Assembly: GCA_965230755.1 (NCBI GenBank)
Contig: CBDDLT010000021.1
Location: forward strand, 1 to 64,000
Direction of reading: 5' to 3'
Source of the DNA: DATFJT01 sp965230755
GTDB taxonomy: Bacteria > Bacteroidota > Bacteroidia > Chitinophagales > Saprospiraceae
DNA: 64,000 bases
Shown here piece after piece: positions 34,946-42,534 of the stretch (the stretch's first letter is position 1; each line of letters begins with the position of its first letter). The notes under the pieces are model-generated. The model was not told the origin of the DNA. It worked only from the letters and a program-made list of their open reading frames with translations, and searched no databases. Made by a program: the position numbers and the translations under genes.

Positions 34946-36248
34946 GGGGCTCAAAGTTTTCTTCGTTGAACATTTCTACGATGAATTCAGATAAAATTCC
35001 ATATTGATTGGTCTCTTGGGTTGAAGAGGAAGCATAGTGCACTGCCACCAACTCACCACAAGAATTGAATATTGGCGAACCACTTGATCCTCTGGCATTG
35101 CTCATATTATAATTCATCCGATATCTACTTCTATTGGAAACTGGACCATAGTTCAATAGGCGTTCAATCACTTTTAACTTACTATCATAAGTATTCTGAA
35201 AACCGCCTGAAAATCCGAGAATAAAAACTTCTTCTCCGTCCGTGGTTGCTTGTTGTGTGGTGTTCAGTACTGCGTTTAGATCTATTTGAGTATAATTTTT
35301 AATATTACTGTTTTCATTGCACTTAAGAAGAGCCAAATCCACATTGTCATTTGCGTGATAACCAATTAGATTCAAGGTGATTCCATTGACTCGATAGGTG
35401 TTATGCCTCACGCCAATAGGTGAATTGTTGGACAAATACAAAGATGTTGCGTGTGGAATATATACTGTAGCATCGTTAACAGGTTTCCATTTGGTTACTA
35501 CTCTATCACCCCCATCATAATTACTACCTAAATATTCAAATGCCAATGAATCGGCCAATTCCTCATCTTCTTTTGATAAGCCACTATTAACCACATGTTT
35601 ATTGGTGATAATATAATTTTCATTGAGAACATTATCTTCATCACTGTATTTCACAAGAAAGCCAGATCCATAGGATTCGAAAGGAAGAAGCAATTCAGTA
35701 TTTTCTGCAATGGATATATAATTATCTGGCCCATTATAGTGTCTGTTGATACCTATATATATCATTCTTCCAAACAAAGTATGAGCCTTATAGTAATCGA
35801 GACCAACGATCATCCCTACGGAATTGTCATACTTTTCCGCTATTTCTATTGTTGTGAGATCACATTTTTCTTTGACGAAAAAATCAATAATTTCCTCTCG
35901 AAGAAAGAACAATAGAAGTAGCCCTAAGATACCCGCCAACCATGGCGTATACCTTATCCACTCTTCGGGATTATACAGTTTGGTTTTATTGTTACTTTCA
36001 AACTGGCTTAATAGATTCCAATCCAGAGCTTGTACATCTGCAAACCGGACTGAACTTCCCCGACTAATAGAAATTGATCTATTATGGACTTTCTCTCCAT
36101 TAACATAAGTTCCATTAGCACTGGTATCAGTCAATCTCATGCTACCATCATCATCGACTGTTATGTATGCTTGATTCCTGCTCAAATGAGGATGATTAGT
36201 GAGTTGAATATCATTGGTACTCAACTTTCCAATTGTGATTCTTTTCAT
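34935..36248 (-). CDS. FHA domain - transmembrane - trypsin-like serine protease
   Basis: This 437-residue protein spans the inner membrane. Residues 1-75 are a cytoplasmic FHA phosphothreonine-binding domain: ITIGKLSTNDI, HLSRNQAYI (S-R-x-x as in S/H FHA cores) and NGTYVNG. A single membrane helix lies at about 102-118. The extracytoplasmic part (about 130-430) is a trypsin-like protease with GSGFLV, His218 in ITNKHVV, Asp304 in NVDLALLK and Ser389 in ARGSSGSPIF. No PDZ domain follows, unlike HtrA. It could turn cytoplasmic phosphorylation into periplasmic proteolysis. It starts 1 bp after the PP2C gene and is part of the kinase cluster. Confidence 0.88.
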   Translation of the reverse strand: MKRITIGKLSTNDIQLTNHPHLSRNQAYITVDDDGSMRLTDTSANGTYVNGEKVHNRSISISRGSSVRFADVQALDWNLLSQFESNNKTKLYNPEEWIRYTPWLAGILGLLLLFFLREEIIDFFVKEKCDLTTIEIAEKYDNSVGMIVGLDYYKAHTLFGRMIYIGINRHYNGPDNYISIAENTELLLPFESYGSGFLVKYSDEDNVLNENYIITNKHVVNSGLSKEDEELADSLAFEYLGSNYDGGDRVVTKWKPVNDATVYIPHATSLYLSNNSPIGVRHNTYRVNGITLNLIGYHANDNVDLALLKCNENSNIKNYTQIDLNAVLNTTQQATTDGEEVFILGFSGGFQNTYDSKLKVIERLLNYGPVSNRSRYRMNYNMSNARGSSGSPIFNSCGELVAVHYASSSTQETNQYGILSEFIVEMFNEENFEPHEE

Positions 36249-36249
36249 A

Positions 36250-37467
36250 TTAATTTGGACTGTGGTTATTTAAATTTAATTTTCCAGAAATCTCGCCCTG
36301 AATGATTTTCAGTTTTGCTTCAATATCTTTGGGATCTTTTTTTAAGCATTCGTCTCGAGGATCACATTTACAATCGTGATCTTTGTATTTTTCATTGATT
36401 AGTACGCGATTGTCATCATTAGGTACATCCCAGTTCAATGGATTACTGCATAAGAGATTACGAATAGCGATAAATTCAGAAACCTCTTTGTATGATTCAG
36501 AAATGGGTCTTGCTTCGCTAATAGGTTTAGTTGTGTATGCCTCGCAAATAGAATGGATGATATCTACAAGGTTTGATTTTGTTCGATCATTAAGATTGTA
36601 CTCTGTAAGATCATCTTGCTGCGGCCAGAAATTATTCAAAGTCATTAAGACAACAGCTCCTAGTAAAATGCCGATAATCGAAGCCAAGAAAATCTTGTAT
36701 AATTTGATTTTCGTATGATCTCCATCAATGCTTATCGCGATGGCAGATAAGTTATCATGTCTTCCATTCTTATTTTTGGCTCCATTGGAATTTGCTTTTT
36801 TGGCGAGCCCCTTCAAAGTGCGTTGAATATTCTTCGACTTAAGAAGTTTCTTGCGCAATGTTTTTAAAGAAAGTTCATCATGAAATCCATCACTAGAAAG
36901 AAGGAATACATCACCGGGATTGGCCTTATACTGAACTACATCTACATCAACTATTTCTTTAGTACCTAGCGCTCTTGTAATTTGATTCCTTAATGGGCTT
37001 TTCTCTGCTTTTCTTTTACTAATCTCGCCACTGTCCACCATATTTTGTACTACGGAGTGATCCTTGGTGATGTAGGTATTTTCTTTTCTGCTGAATCTAT
37101 AAATTCTACTATCTCCTACATGAGCTAAAATGGCCTCGCCTTGTGCATTAATTAACAAGAGAGAAATCGTTGTTGCCATTCCTTTATAGTCTCTATTCTT
37201 TCTACTCAAGCTGTATATCGAACTATTAGCATATTCAATAGCTCGTCGTATTAATGCCGAACCACTTAATCGATGATGATTCTGCCTACAATAGTCTATC
37301 GTAGCTAATACACCAATCTCCGAAGCCTTTTTTCCAGCATTGGATCCACCAACTCCATCACAAACAATAAATAGCTTATTACCACCAATGGAAACATTAG
37401 ACGCAATGCAGTCCTGGTTTTCATGTTTTCCTCCTATGGAAGTATGTTCTGCTACTGAAATATTCAT
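36250..37467 (-). CDS. Membrane-anchored PP2C-type Ser/Thr phosphatase
   Basis: This PPM-family phosphatase should reverse the action of the two adjacent kinases. The metal-binding aspartates are visible in IVCDGVGG (Asp37), AHVGDSRIY (Asp119), LLSSDG (Asp194) and GRHDNLSAI (Asp237). A membrane helix at about 258-277 is followed by some 128 extracytoplasmic residues with CDPRDEC. I start it at the ATG at 37467, which overlaps the kinase stop by ATGA and gives the family-like MNISVAEHTSIGGKHENQD; the frame stays open upstream to 37536 inside the kinase gene. The length is 405 residues. Confidence 0.92.
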   Translation of the reverse strand: MNISVAEHTSIGGKHENQDCIASNVSIGGNKLFIVCDGVGGSNAGKKASEIGVLATIDYCRQNHHRLSGSALIRRAIEYANSSIYSLSRKNRDYKGMATTISLLLINAQGEAILAHVGDSRIYRFSRKENTYITKDHSVVQNMVDSGEISKRKAEKSPLRNQITRALGTKEIVDVDVVQYKANPGDVFLLSSDGFHDELSLKTLRKKLLKSKNIQRTLKGLAKKANSNGAKNKNGRHDNLSAIAISIDGDHTKIKLYKIFLASIIGILLGAVVLMTLNNFWPQQDDLTEYNLNDRTKSNLVDIIHSICEAYTTKPISEARPISESYKEVSEFIAIRNLLCSNPLNWDVPNDDNRVLINEKYKDHDCKCDPRDECLKKDPKDIEAKLKIIQGEISGKLNLNNHSPN

Positions 37468-38624
37468 GACATTTGATTTAAGGAGATCAAAATCAAAAGG
37501 AAAACCAGCAAAGCAAATACAGCCATCATGATCCATTTACTGTTCATAGATTGAGGCTCAATGAGTCTTTCAATATCCGTGATGAGTACGTCCGCACTTG
37601 GATATCTTTTGTTTTCTTCTTTTTCAGTACATTTTTTAACAATAGAATTGTAGGCCTTTGAACAATTTTGAATTTCCGGAGTAGGCAGTTTTAGAATTCT
37701 TCTTCGAAGTACTTCTGAATCTGTGTCTTTATTGCCAAAAGGCAATTTTCCGGTTACCATTTCGAACATGATCAATCCGATTCCCCATATATCGGTTGGT
37801 GCTTTTGGATCAAGCATGACCAATTGTTCCGGTGATGAAGAGGACGGAGTACCTAAAAAAGTCCCAACCTTGGTTAGATAGTTCAAATTCTTCTCTGATT
37901 TCGAAATACCGAAGTCTATAATTTTGATTCGAGGCTTGTTCTTGGCAAAATCAACATTATGGTTGATAAGCATAATATTGGATGATTTGATATCTCTGTG
38001 ATAATATCCAGCATCATGTATGTCCTTAACTCCGATTGCTATTTCTCTACTAATCAATAAAGCTTCGTTCTCAGAGAAAATCCTGTTGTGATGATAAATG
38101 ACATTTTTTAGGCTATCCCCTTCTATGAACTCCATTACAATATGGTTTATCGGATTTTCCCTCTTGTGGATAGGAATTTCGAAGCTCTCAATAATCTCAA
38201 CTATTCTGGGCCTTTTTATATTGACAGAGGCCTCATGTCGAAACCTATCTTTTAATTCCTGATTTTTTCGATACTCCTTTTTAGGAATTTTTATGGCTAC
38301 GGTCCGAAGTAAGTTTCGATGATTAAGCCAGTTGATTTCGGCTAGCGCATTTTTATAGTTTATATCCTTACGGTCCTTCAGGTAATAGGTATAACTAGAC
38401 CCTGACTTTAACTGATTCTTTTTTGGGATGGATAAAAGTTTCCTCAACTCCTTGGTACCAAATTCTTCTATACTTCTTAAGCTGAGAAGATAGGCCTCTT
38501 CCATGATGCTCATTCCACCATTTAGCACCTTTCTTGAATTAGGAGAAAGATATACATGCTTTTTGCCGTGCAGGACAACATAAGCATCAGAGGTATTTGA
38601 TATGGTGTTTCTAGTTTGTGACAT
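37464..38624 (-). CDS. Divergent tail-anchored Ser/Thr protein kinase
   Basis: This 386-residue Hanks-type kinase ends in a tail anchor (about 364-382) with only four residues beyond it. Catalytic parts are present: VAIKIP (Lys112), YYHRDIKSSNIML (Asp211), IIDFGISKS (Asp238) and GTPSSSSPEQL. The glycine loop is unusual: the best candidate, KVLNGGMSIMEEAYL (about 32-46), is separated from the lysine strand by about 65 extra residues and lacks the third glycine. Activity is likely but the N-lobe must be reshaped. It overlaps the upstream kinase gene by 14 bp and PP2C by 4 bp. Confidence 0.87.
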   Translation of the reverse strand: MSQTRNTISNTSDAYVVLHGKKHVYLSPNSRKVLNGGMSIMEEAYLLSLRSIEEFGTKELRKLLSIPKKNQLKSGSSYTYYLKDRKDINYKNALAEINWLNHRNLLRTVAIKIPKKEYRKNQELKDRFRHEASVNIKRPRIVEIIESFEIPIHKRENPINHIVMEFIEGDSLKNVIYHHNRIFSENEALLISREIAIGVKDIHDAGYYHRDIKSSNIMLINHNVDFAKNKPRIKIIDFGISKSEKNLNYLTKVGTFLGTPSSSSPEQLVMLDPKAPTDIWGIGLIMFEMVTGKLPFGNKDTDSEVLRRRILKLPTPEIQNCSKAYNSIVKKCTEKEENKRYPSADVLITDIERLIEPQSMNSKWIMMAVFALLVFLLILISLNQMS

Positions 38625-39774
38625 TTTTGTTACTACAAGTTTGTCTTAATTCCTCTAGGTAGTCAGTCCTTATTCCAGTATCGTCGAATTCTCTTAATAA
38701 TTCACAGACCTTGTTCATGTCCTTCTCTTTCAATTCCCCGGCCTTTTGTGCTAATAATTCCATTTTTTTATTGATCTCAATCTTGTTTTTATCTCCCCAA
38801 ATTCCTGGGTTCAGGCCATTGATAACTGTGCCGATTAGAATCAATACAAGGCTTAATGAATAGAGTGGAATTTTTGTAAAGAGCGACATGTTTGGCCTCG
38901 GTCTTCCTTTGGTGTTGAACCGATCAATATGTTGATGAATTTCTTCAACACTTTGAAATCGTTTGCTCTTATCTTTCTTGGTACATCGAATAATAAGTTC
39001 TTTGAAAGGAGAAGGAATTCCATTTAATGAATGACTTGGAATACTAGTCTTGATCTGATTTTCAGTGATCTCAAATTCGGTTCCATGATATGGTTGATCT
39101 CGTGCGAAAAGAGCATAGACCAAATTGCCAAAGGAATAAATATCAGATCGTTCATCTATATCAACACTTCCTTTCAGTTGTTCCGGTGAAGAGAAAGCGG
39201 GAGTCCCAATAATGGTCCCCATTCTAGTATTGGTACTACCTGGTCTCATGACTTTTGCGGTACCGAAATCAATAATTTTTGTACCAGAAGAAGAGAGCAT
39301 AACATTGGATGGTTTGATATCTCTATGGACAATGGTAGGTACATTATCATGTAAGACTTTAAGGCCATTCAATACGTCCTTAACCAAAGCCTTTTTGGTA
39401 TGTACTGACTCAATTTCAAAAAAGAGCTGGTCATCATCCAAGAATTCTTGCAAAGTTTGGCCATCGAGCCATTCAAAAACACTGTGGAATATTCCGCGTT
39501 GCTCAATTAACTCGTAAAGACGCAGGACATTTTTGGAGTTAACCTTTTGCCTAATAGCTTCCTGCTCCCTTATTATATTTGCCTGATTTGCCGATATATC
39601 TTCATAAATGACTTTGATAGCAACGGATTGCCCTTCCTTTAACTCAGAAGTAAAGCTTCGTTCTACATGACCGTGATAAATTCTTCCAGTGCCTCCCTGT
39701 TTAAATATCTTGGAAACATCGAAGCTATATTGAGCCAATTTACCATTGAGCGATATATTATTGGAAGCTTTCAT
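38611..39774 (-). CDS. Ser/Thr protein kinase with transmembrane segment
   Basis: This 387-residue Hanks-type kinase has all core motifs: glycine loop FKQGGTGRIYHG (24-35), VAIKV (Lys54), TIVHRDIKPSNVML (Asp152), IIDFGTAKV (Asp169), an activation segment with Thr/Ser candidates (GSTNTRMGTIIGTPAFSSPEQL) and DIYSFGNLVYAL. A membrane helix at about 302-320 is followed by some 67 extracytoplasmic residues with a Lys/Glu-rich helix and two cysteines (MNKVCELLREFDD, RQTCSNK), which may sense a ligand. It follows the FHA gene by 18 bp; the FHA protein is a likely substrate. Confidence 0.93.
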   Translation of the reverse strand: MKASNNISLNGKLAQYSFDVSKIFKQGGTGRIYHGHVERSFTSELKEGQSVAIKVIYEDISANQANIIREQEAIRQKVNSKNVLRLYELIEQRGIFHSVFEWLDGQTLQEFLDDDQLFFEIESVHTKKALVKDVLNGLKVLHDNVPTIVHRDIKPSNVMLSSSGTKIIDFGTAKVMRPGSTNTRMGTIIGTPAFSSPEQLKGSVDIDERSDIYSFGNLVYALFARDQPYHGTEFEITENQIKTSIPSHSLNGIPSPFKELIIRCTKKDKSKRFQSVEEIHQHIDRFNTKGRPRPNMSLFTKIPLYSLSLVLILIGTVINGLNPGIWGDKNKIEINKKMELLAQKAGELKEKDMNKVCELLREFDDTGIRTDYLEELRQTCSNKNVTN

Positions 39775-39792
39775 GGAGAATAGGACACCGGT

Positions 39793-40404
39793 TTAATTGT
39801 TATATCTATTGTTCAGTATATTATCCGTTCTCTCGTTGTATTTGGCAAACTCGTCGTCTACATGTATGAATTTTGCATTTTGGGTCAACTTAAGGGCAAT
39901 GGAATCAATAACAATAAGGAATAACTTATATCCTCCTACATCTATCACATCACTGGGATTAAGCAAAGTACGTTGCCCTTCAAATTTTAACAAGTTGACG
40001 CCGTTCACTCTCACTGCACTTCCCGCTTCTTCAGATAGGCTCAATGAAAAGAGTAAATCCTGATCATCGCGAACAATTAATATTCTAGCATGATGAGAGG
40101 AGACACTGCCTTCCGGCAAGACTATATCGTTGGATTCCGATCTCCCGATCGTATTATTCTTGAGTAGAAGCGGAAAATACTCACCTGCCGATAACCTGGA
40201 GAATGAAACCAAGAACCCAACTAACTTAAAATCCGGAACGCCATCATCACTGGGCGTATGTCCGGCATCGGGATCATCTATAATGGTGTCGCCTGCTTTT
40301 CTTCCGGAATCAAACCTTGTTTCGTTTTGCTGGTTTTTGTCGCCAGGTGTTCTGATTTCAGTAGGATTATTAATATTCTCGGTATTGTCAAAATTGTCAC
40401 TCAT
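39793..40404 (-). CDS. Soluble FHA-domain protein, first gene of the kinase cluster
   Basis: This 203-residue cytoplasmic protein has an acidic, Thr-rich disordered N-terminus (residues 1-55, with TEIRTPGDK and GDTIIDDPD) that offers phosphorylation sites, and an FHA domain at about 62-165: NNTIGRSESNDIVL (Gly87-Arg88), VSSHHARI (Ser-His core) and VRVNGVNL. This resembles kinase-adaptor FHA proteins of the GarA/Fha1 type, where a phosphorylated tail is read by an FHA domain. It leads the 13-gene minus-strand cluster; the 381 bp upstream hold two palindromes. Confidence 0.9.
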   Translation of the reverse strand: MSDNFDNTENINNPTEIRTPGDKNQQNETRFDSGRKAGDTIIDDPDAGHTPSDDGVPDFKLVGFLVSFSRLSAGEYFPLLLKNNTIGRSESNDIVLPEGSVSSHHARILIVRDDQDLLFSLSLSEEAGSAVRVNGVNLLKFEGQRTLLNPSDVIDVGGYKLFLIVIDSIALKLTQNAKFIHVDDEFAKYNERTDNILNNRYNN

Positions 40405-40525
40405 ACATATATGTTTTTAGAGATCGGAAATCAAATCAAAGCAGACAAAGCACTCTTTGTCGATACATTAGCTTTAATTTCTATGAGTAATTTTTTCCAC
40501 GGACTACTTAAACCCTACGGAAATG

Positions 40526-40548
40526 TATCTTTACCCGGGTTAAAGATA
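40526..40548. promoter_or_regulatory. 23-bp palindrome, candidate operator
   Basis: TATCTTTA (40526-40533) and TAAAGATA (40541-40548) are perfect 8-bp inverted arms around CCCGGGT, itself a CCCGGG palindrome plus one T. It lies 122 bp upstream of the FHA start codon. There is no T tract, so it is not a terminator; a dimeric regulator site is the natural reading, by inference. Confidence 0.5.
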
Positions 40549-40570
40549 TGGGCAGCACCATCGAAACTTT

Positions 40571-40586
40571 TATAACTTTAGTTATA
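40571..40586. repeat. Inverted repeat TATAAC-TTTA-GTTATA
   Basis: Perfect 6-bp arms with a 4-base spacer, 22 bp from the larger palindrome and within the same upstream region. It may be part of a compound regulatory site, or chance in AT-rich DNA. Confidence 0.3.
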
Positions 40587-40785
40587 TTGACGCCCTCATT
40601 TTTATGAGTATATTCCCTTTTTTACGATGGACAATAATTGCTGAGTAAGATGTTTTGGTTAACCTATGATTAGCCATATCAGTACTGATGAAGTTACTTT
40701 TGATACTTATGGATAGCATATCAATCGTAAATGATGCCCCTAAGAATTTATGCGGTACTTATCCGTTATGATAGAAAGTCGGCAT

Positions 40786-41295
40786 TTAACCAATGCGACC
40801 TCTCCTGCCTAAATCAGCAACCCTCAGATTGCTAATTCCCTTTTCAGAAACATCAAATAATAAAAATGTCCTATGGATATGAAAACCCTTGTATCCACAT
40901 GCTCCAGGATTGAGGTGGATCAAATTCCGTTGTTTATCTCTAATCACCTTAAGAATATGAGAGTGTCCGCAAATGAAGTAATCAGGTCTAATGGCATCCA
41001 AATCTTGAATAATCCTAGTATTATATCTGGGAGGATAAGCCCCTATATGTAACATAAAGTACTTTTTACCATACAGTTCGAAGACCAGCCTTTCTTCTGT
41101 AATAGTTCGAATTTTATGTCCATCGATGTTTCCATAAACAATTCTAGTTTTGGCCATCTCATTCAACTGGTCTACGATTTCCAAACTTCCTATATCACCG
41201 GCATGCCAAATTTCGTCAACATCCTTGAGATGATCCAACACATCTTCAGGTAAATCCCCATGCGTGTCAGAAATCAATGCAACTTTAAGGGTCAT
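40786..41295 (-). CDS. YfcE/MJ0936-family metallophosphoesterase
   Basis: This 169-residue calcineurin-like phosphoesterase has the metal ligands ISDTHGDL (about 8-15), IWHAGDIG, VYGNIDGH, FICGHSHI and LNPGACG. The family hydrolyses phosphodiesters such as bis-pNPP or cyclic nucleotides in vitro; the physiological substrate is unknown. Its start codon shares bases with the end of the proline dehydrogenase gene (position 41295), so they are cotranscribed. Confidence 0.9.
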   Translation of the reverse strand: MTLKVALISDTHGDLPEDVLDHLKDVDEIWHAGDIGSLEIVDQLNEMAKTRIVYGNIDGHKIRTITEERLVFELYGKKYFMLHIGAYPPRYNTRIIQDLDAIRPDYFICGHSHILKVIRDKQRNLIHLNPGACGYKGFHIHRTFLLFDVSEKGISNLRVADLGRRGRIG

Positions 41296-42464
41296 TACAT
41301 GGTCGTTTTCCTTCTGCTTATTTCTTCGCGTAGCGAACTCAATTCTCTCTCTACTTCACTCTGTATGGATGAGTTTTCCTGAGATCTTCGAATCAAGTAT
41401 GGGAATACATCTTCAATGGAACCATATGGGACGTATTTTGATGAAGTATAGTTGTGATGGGCCAAGTTATAACTAAGGTTATCTTTCATACCCAACAACT
41501 GACAGAAGTTAATGTGCGAATGATTTTTGGGGATATTGAACTGGTCCATTAGATCCAGTTGGTATTCGATACTCTTTTGATTGTGTGTGGCGGTGCATAA
41601 TGACACCATTTTATAATGTTCCAAACAATACTTTATGGCCGCATTATAATCATTGTCACAATTTTGTTTATTGTCATGGATAACGGATTCAACACCCATT
41701 TCGGCAGCTTTTTCGTTTTCCTTTTCCATATAAGCCCCGCGTACTATTTTTGCTCCGAGAAGATACCCCTCCTGCTTAGCATTTTCCATATCCAATTTGA
41801 GCTCTTGTAGTTTGTCTTTACGATAGAGTTGATAGGTCTTATAAACAACTACTCTTTCATGATTATAAGCTTGCATGAGCTCATTGCTTATATCATCTAT
41901 TCCTCTCTGAATCCAACTCTCCTCAGCATCAATGAATATGGCAGTATTGTTGTTGGCCGCAAGCGCACATATATCGTTAATTCTCTTTTTTACTAAATCA
42001 AATTCTTGTTCATCTTGCTTAGAATAGGCACTCGTACCATAGCGTTCTAGAAGTCTATTCGAACCTAAACCAGATATTTTCGCTGTTATTACCGGAACAA
42101 AATCTTCCTCCTTGGCAAACTGAATTGCTATCTTACTTTCTTCTAGTAATCTTAGATAGTCTTCTTCTTTCTCCGAGCCTTCAATACCGATATCCAGGAT
42201 TGTCAAAATATTAGCATTGGCAAGTTTCTTGATCGTCTTTTTAACTTCTTGCAAAGATCTACCACCAACAAATTGATTAAATATGGTCTTGCGGATGAAG
42301 TATTTAGTAAATGGAAGTCTTAACCGTAAAGCAACAAGGCCAAGCTTACTTAGAAAATCTACAAATCGCTGATAACGCATTAAAGAAAATAGCCTGAAAG
42401 AAGCTTTAAGCTCCTTCAGGCTATAATTTTTATATGCAATTTGGTAGTCGTTAAAATTGATCAT
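41295..42464 (-). CDS. Proline dehydrogenase
   Basis: This monofunctional FAD-dependent proline dehydrogenase oxidises proline to pyrroline-5-carboxylate. The TIM-barrel motifs seen are FVPVITAKISGLGS, IFIDAEESWIQ, VYKTYQLYRKD, GAKIVRGAYMEKE and, near the end, YVPYGSIEDVFPYLIRRSQEN, which holds the paired arginines that grip the substrate carboxylate. I prefer the ATG at 42464 (MINFNDYQIAYKNYS, 389 residues) to the one four codons upstream because it matches family N-termini. No P5C dehydrogenase is nearby. Confidence 0.92.
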   Translation of the reverse strand: MINFNDYQIAYKNYSLKELKASFRLFSLMRYQRFVDFLSKLGLVALRLRLPFTKYFIRKTIFNQFVGGRSLQEVKKTIKKLANANILTILDIGIEGSEKEEDYLRLLEESKIAIQFAKEEDFVPVITAKISGLGSNRLLERYGTSAYSKQDEQEFDLVKKRINDICALAANNNTAIFIDAEESWIQRGIDDISNELMQAYNHERVVVYKTYQLYRKDKLQELKLDMENAKQEGYLLGAKIVRGAYMEKENEKAAEMGVESVIHDNKQNCDNDYNAAIKYCLEHYKMVSLCTATHNQKSIEYQLDLMDQFNIPKNHSHINFCQLLGMKDNLSYNLAHHNYTSSKYVPYGSIEDVFPYLIRRSQENSSIQSEVERELSSLREEISRRKTTM

Positions 42465-42534
42465 TCTACTGCACAAAATTTAGAATGATAAATATACTAC
42501 TATGCAAATTATTTTTTTAGTCCAATTTCTATGA

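Larger units (their letters stand above)
40405..40785. other. Intergenic region upstream of the FHA-kinase cluster
   Basis: This 381-bp AT-rich region should contain the promoter of the 13-gene cluster. I found no exact TAnnTTTG box facing the FHA gene. It holds two inverted repeats, listed separately, and the small hairpin-like CGGTACTTATCCG at 40752-40764. Frames open on the plus strand here are short and show no protein-like composition. Confidence 0.45.

Noticed and set aside
20641..40404. Type VI secretion locus, suggested by FHA, kinase, PP2C and TssR-like vWA genes
   Set aside because: No sheath, Hcp, VgrG, baseplate, ClpV or membrane-complex gene is present in the window.
40258..40575. 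Plus-strand ORF overlapping the FHA gene and its upstream region
   Set aside because: It is antisense to the FHA gene and its composition is not protein-like; the upstream palindromes explain the rest.
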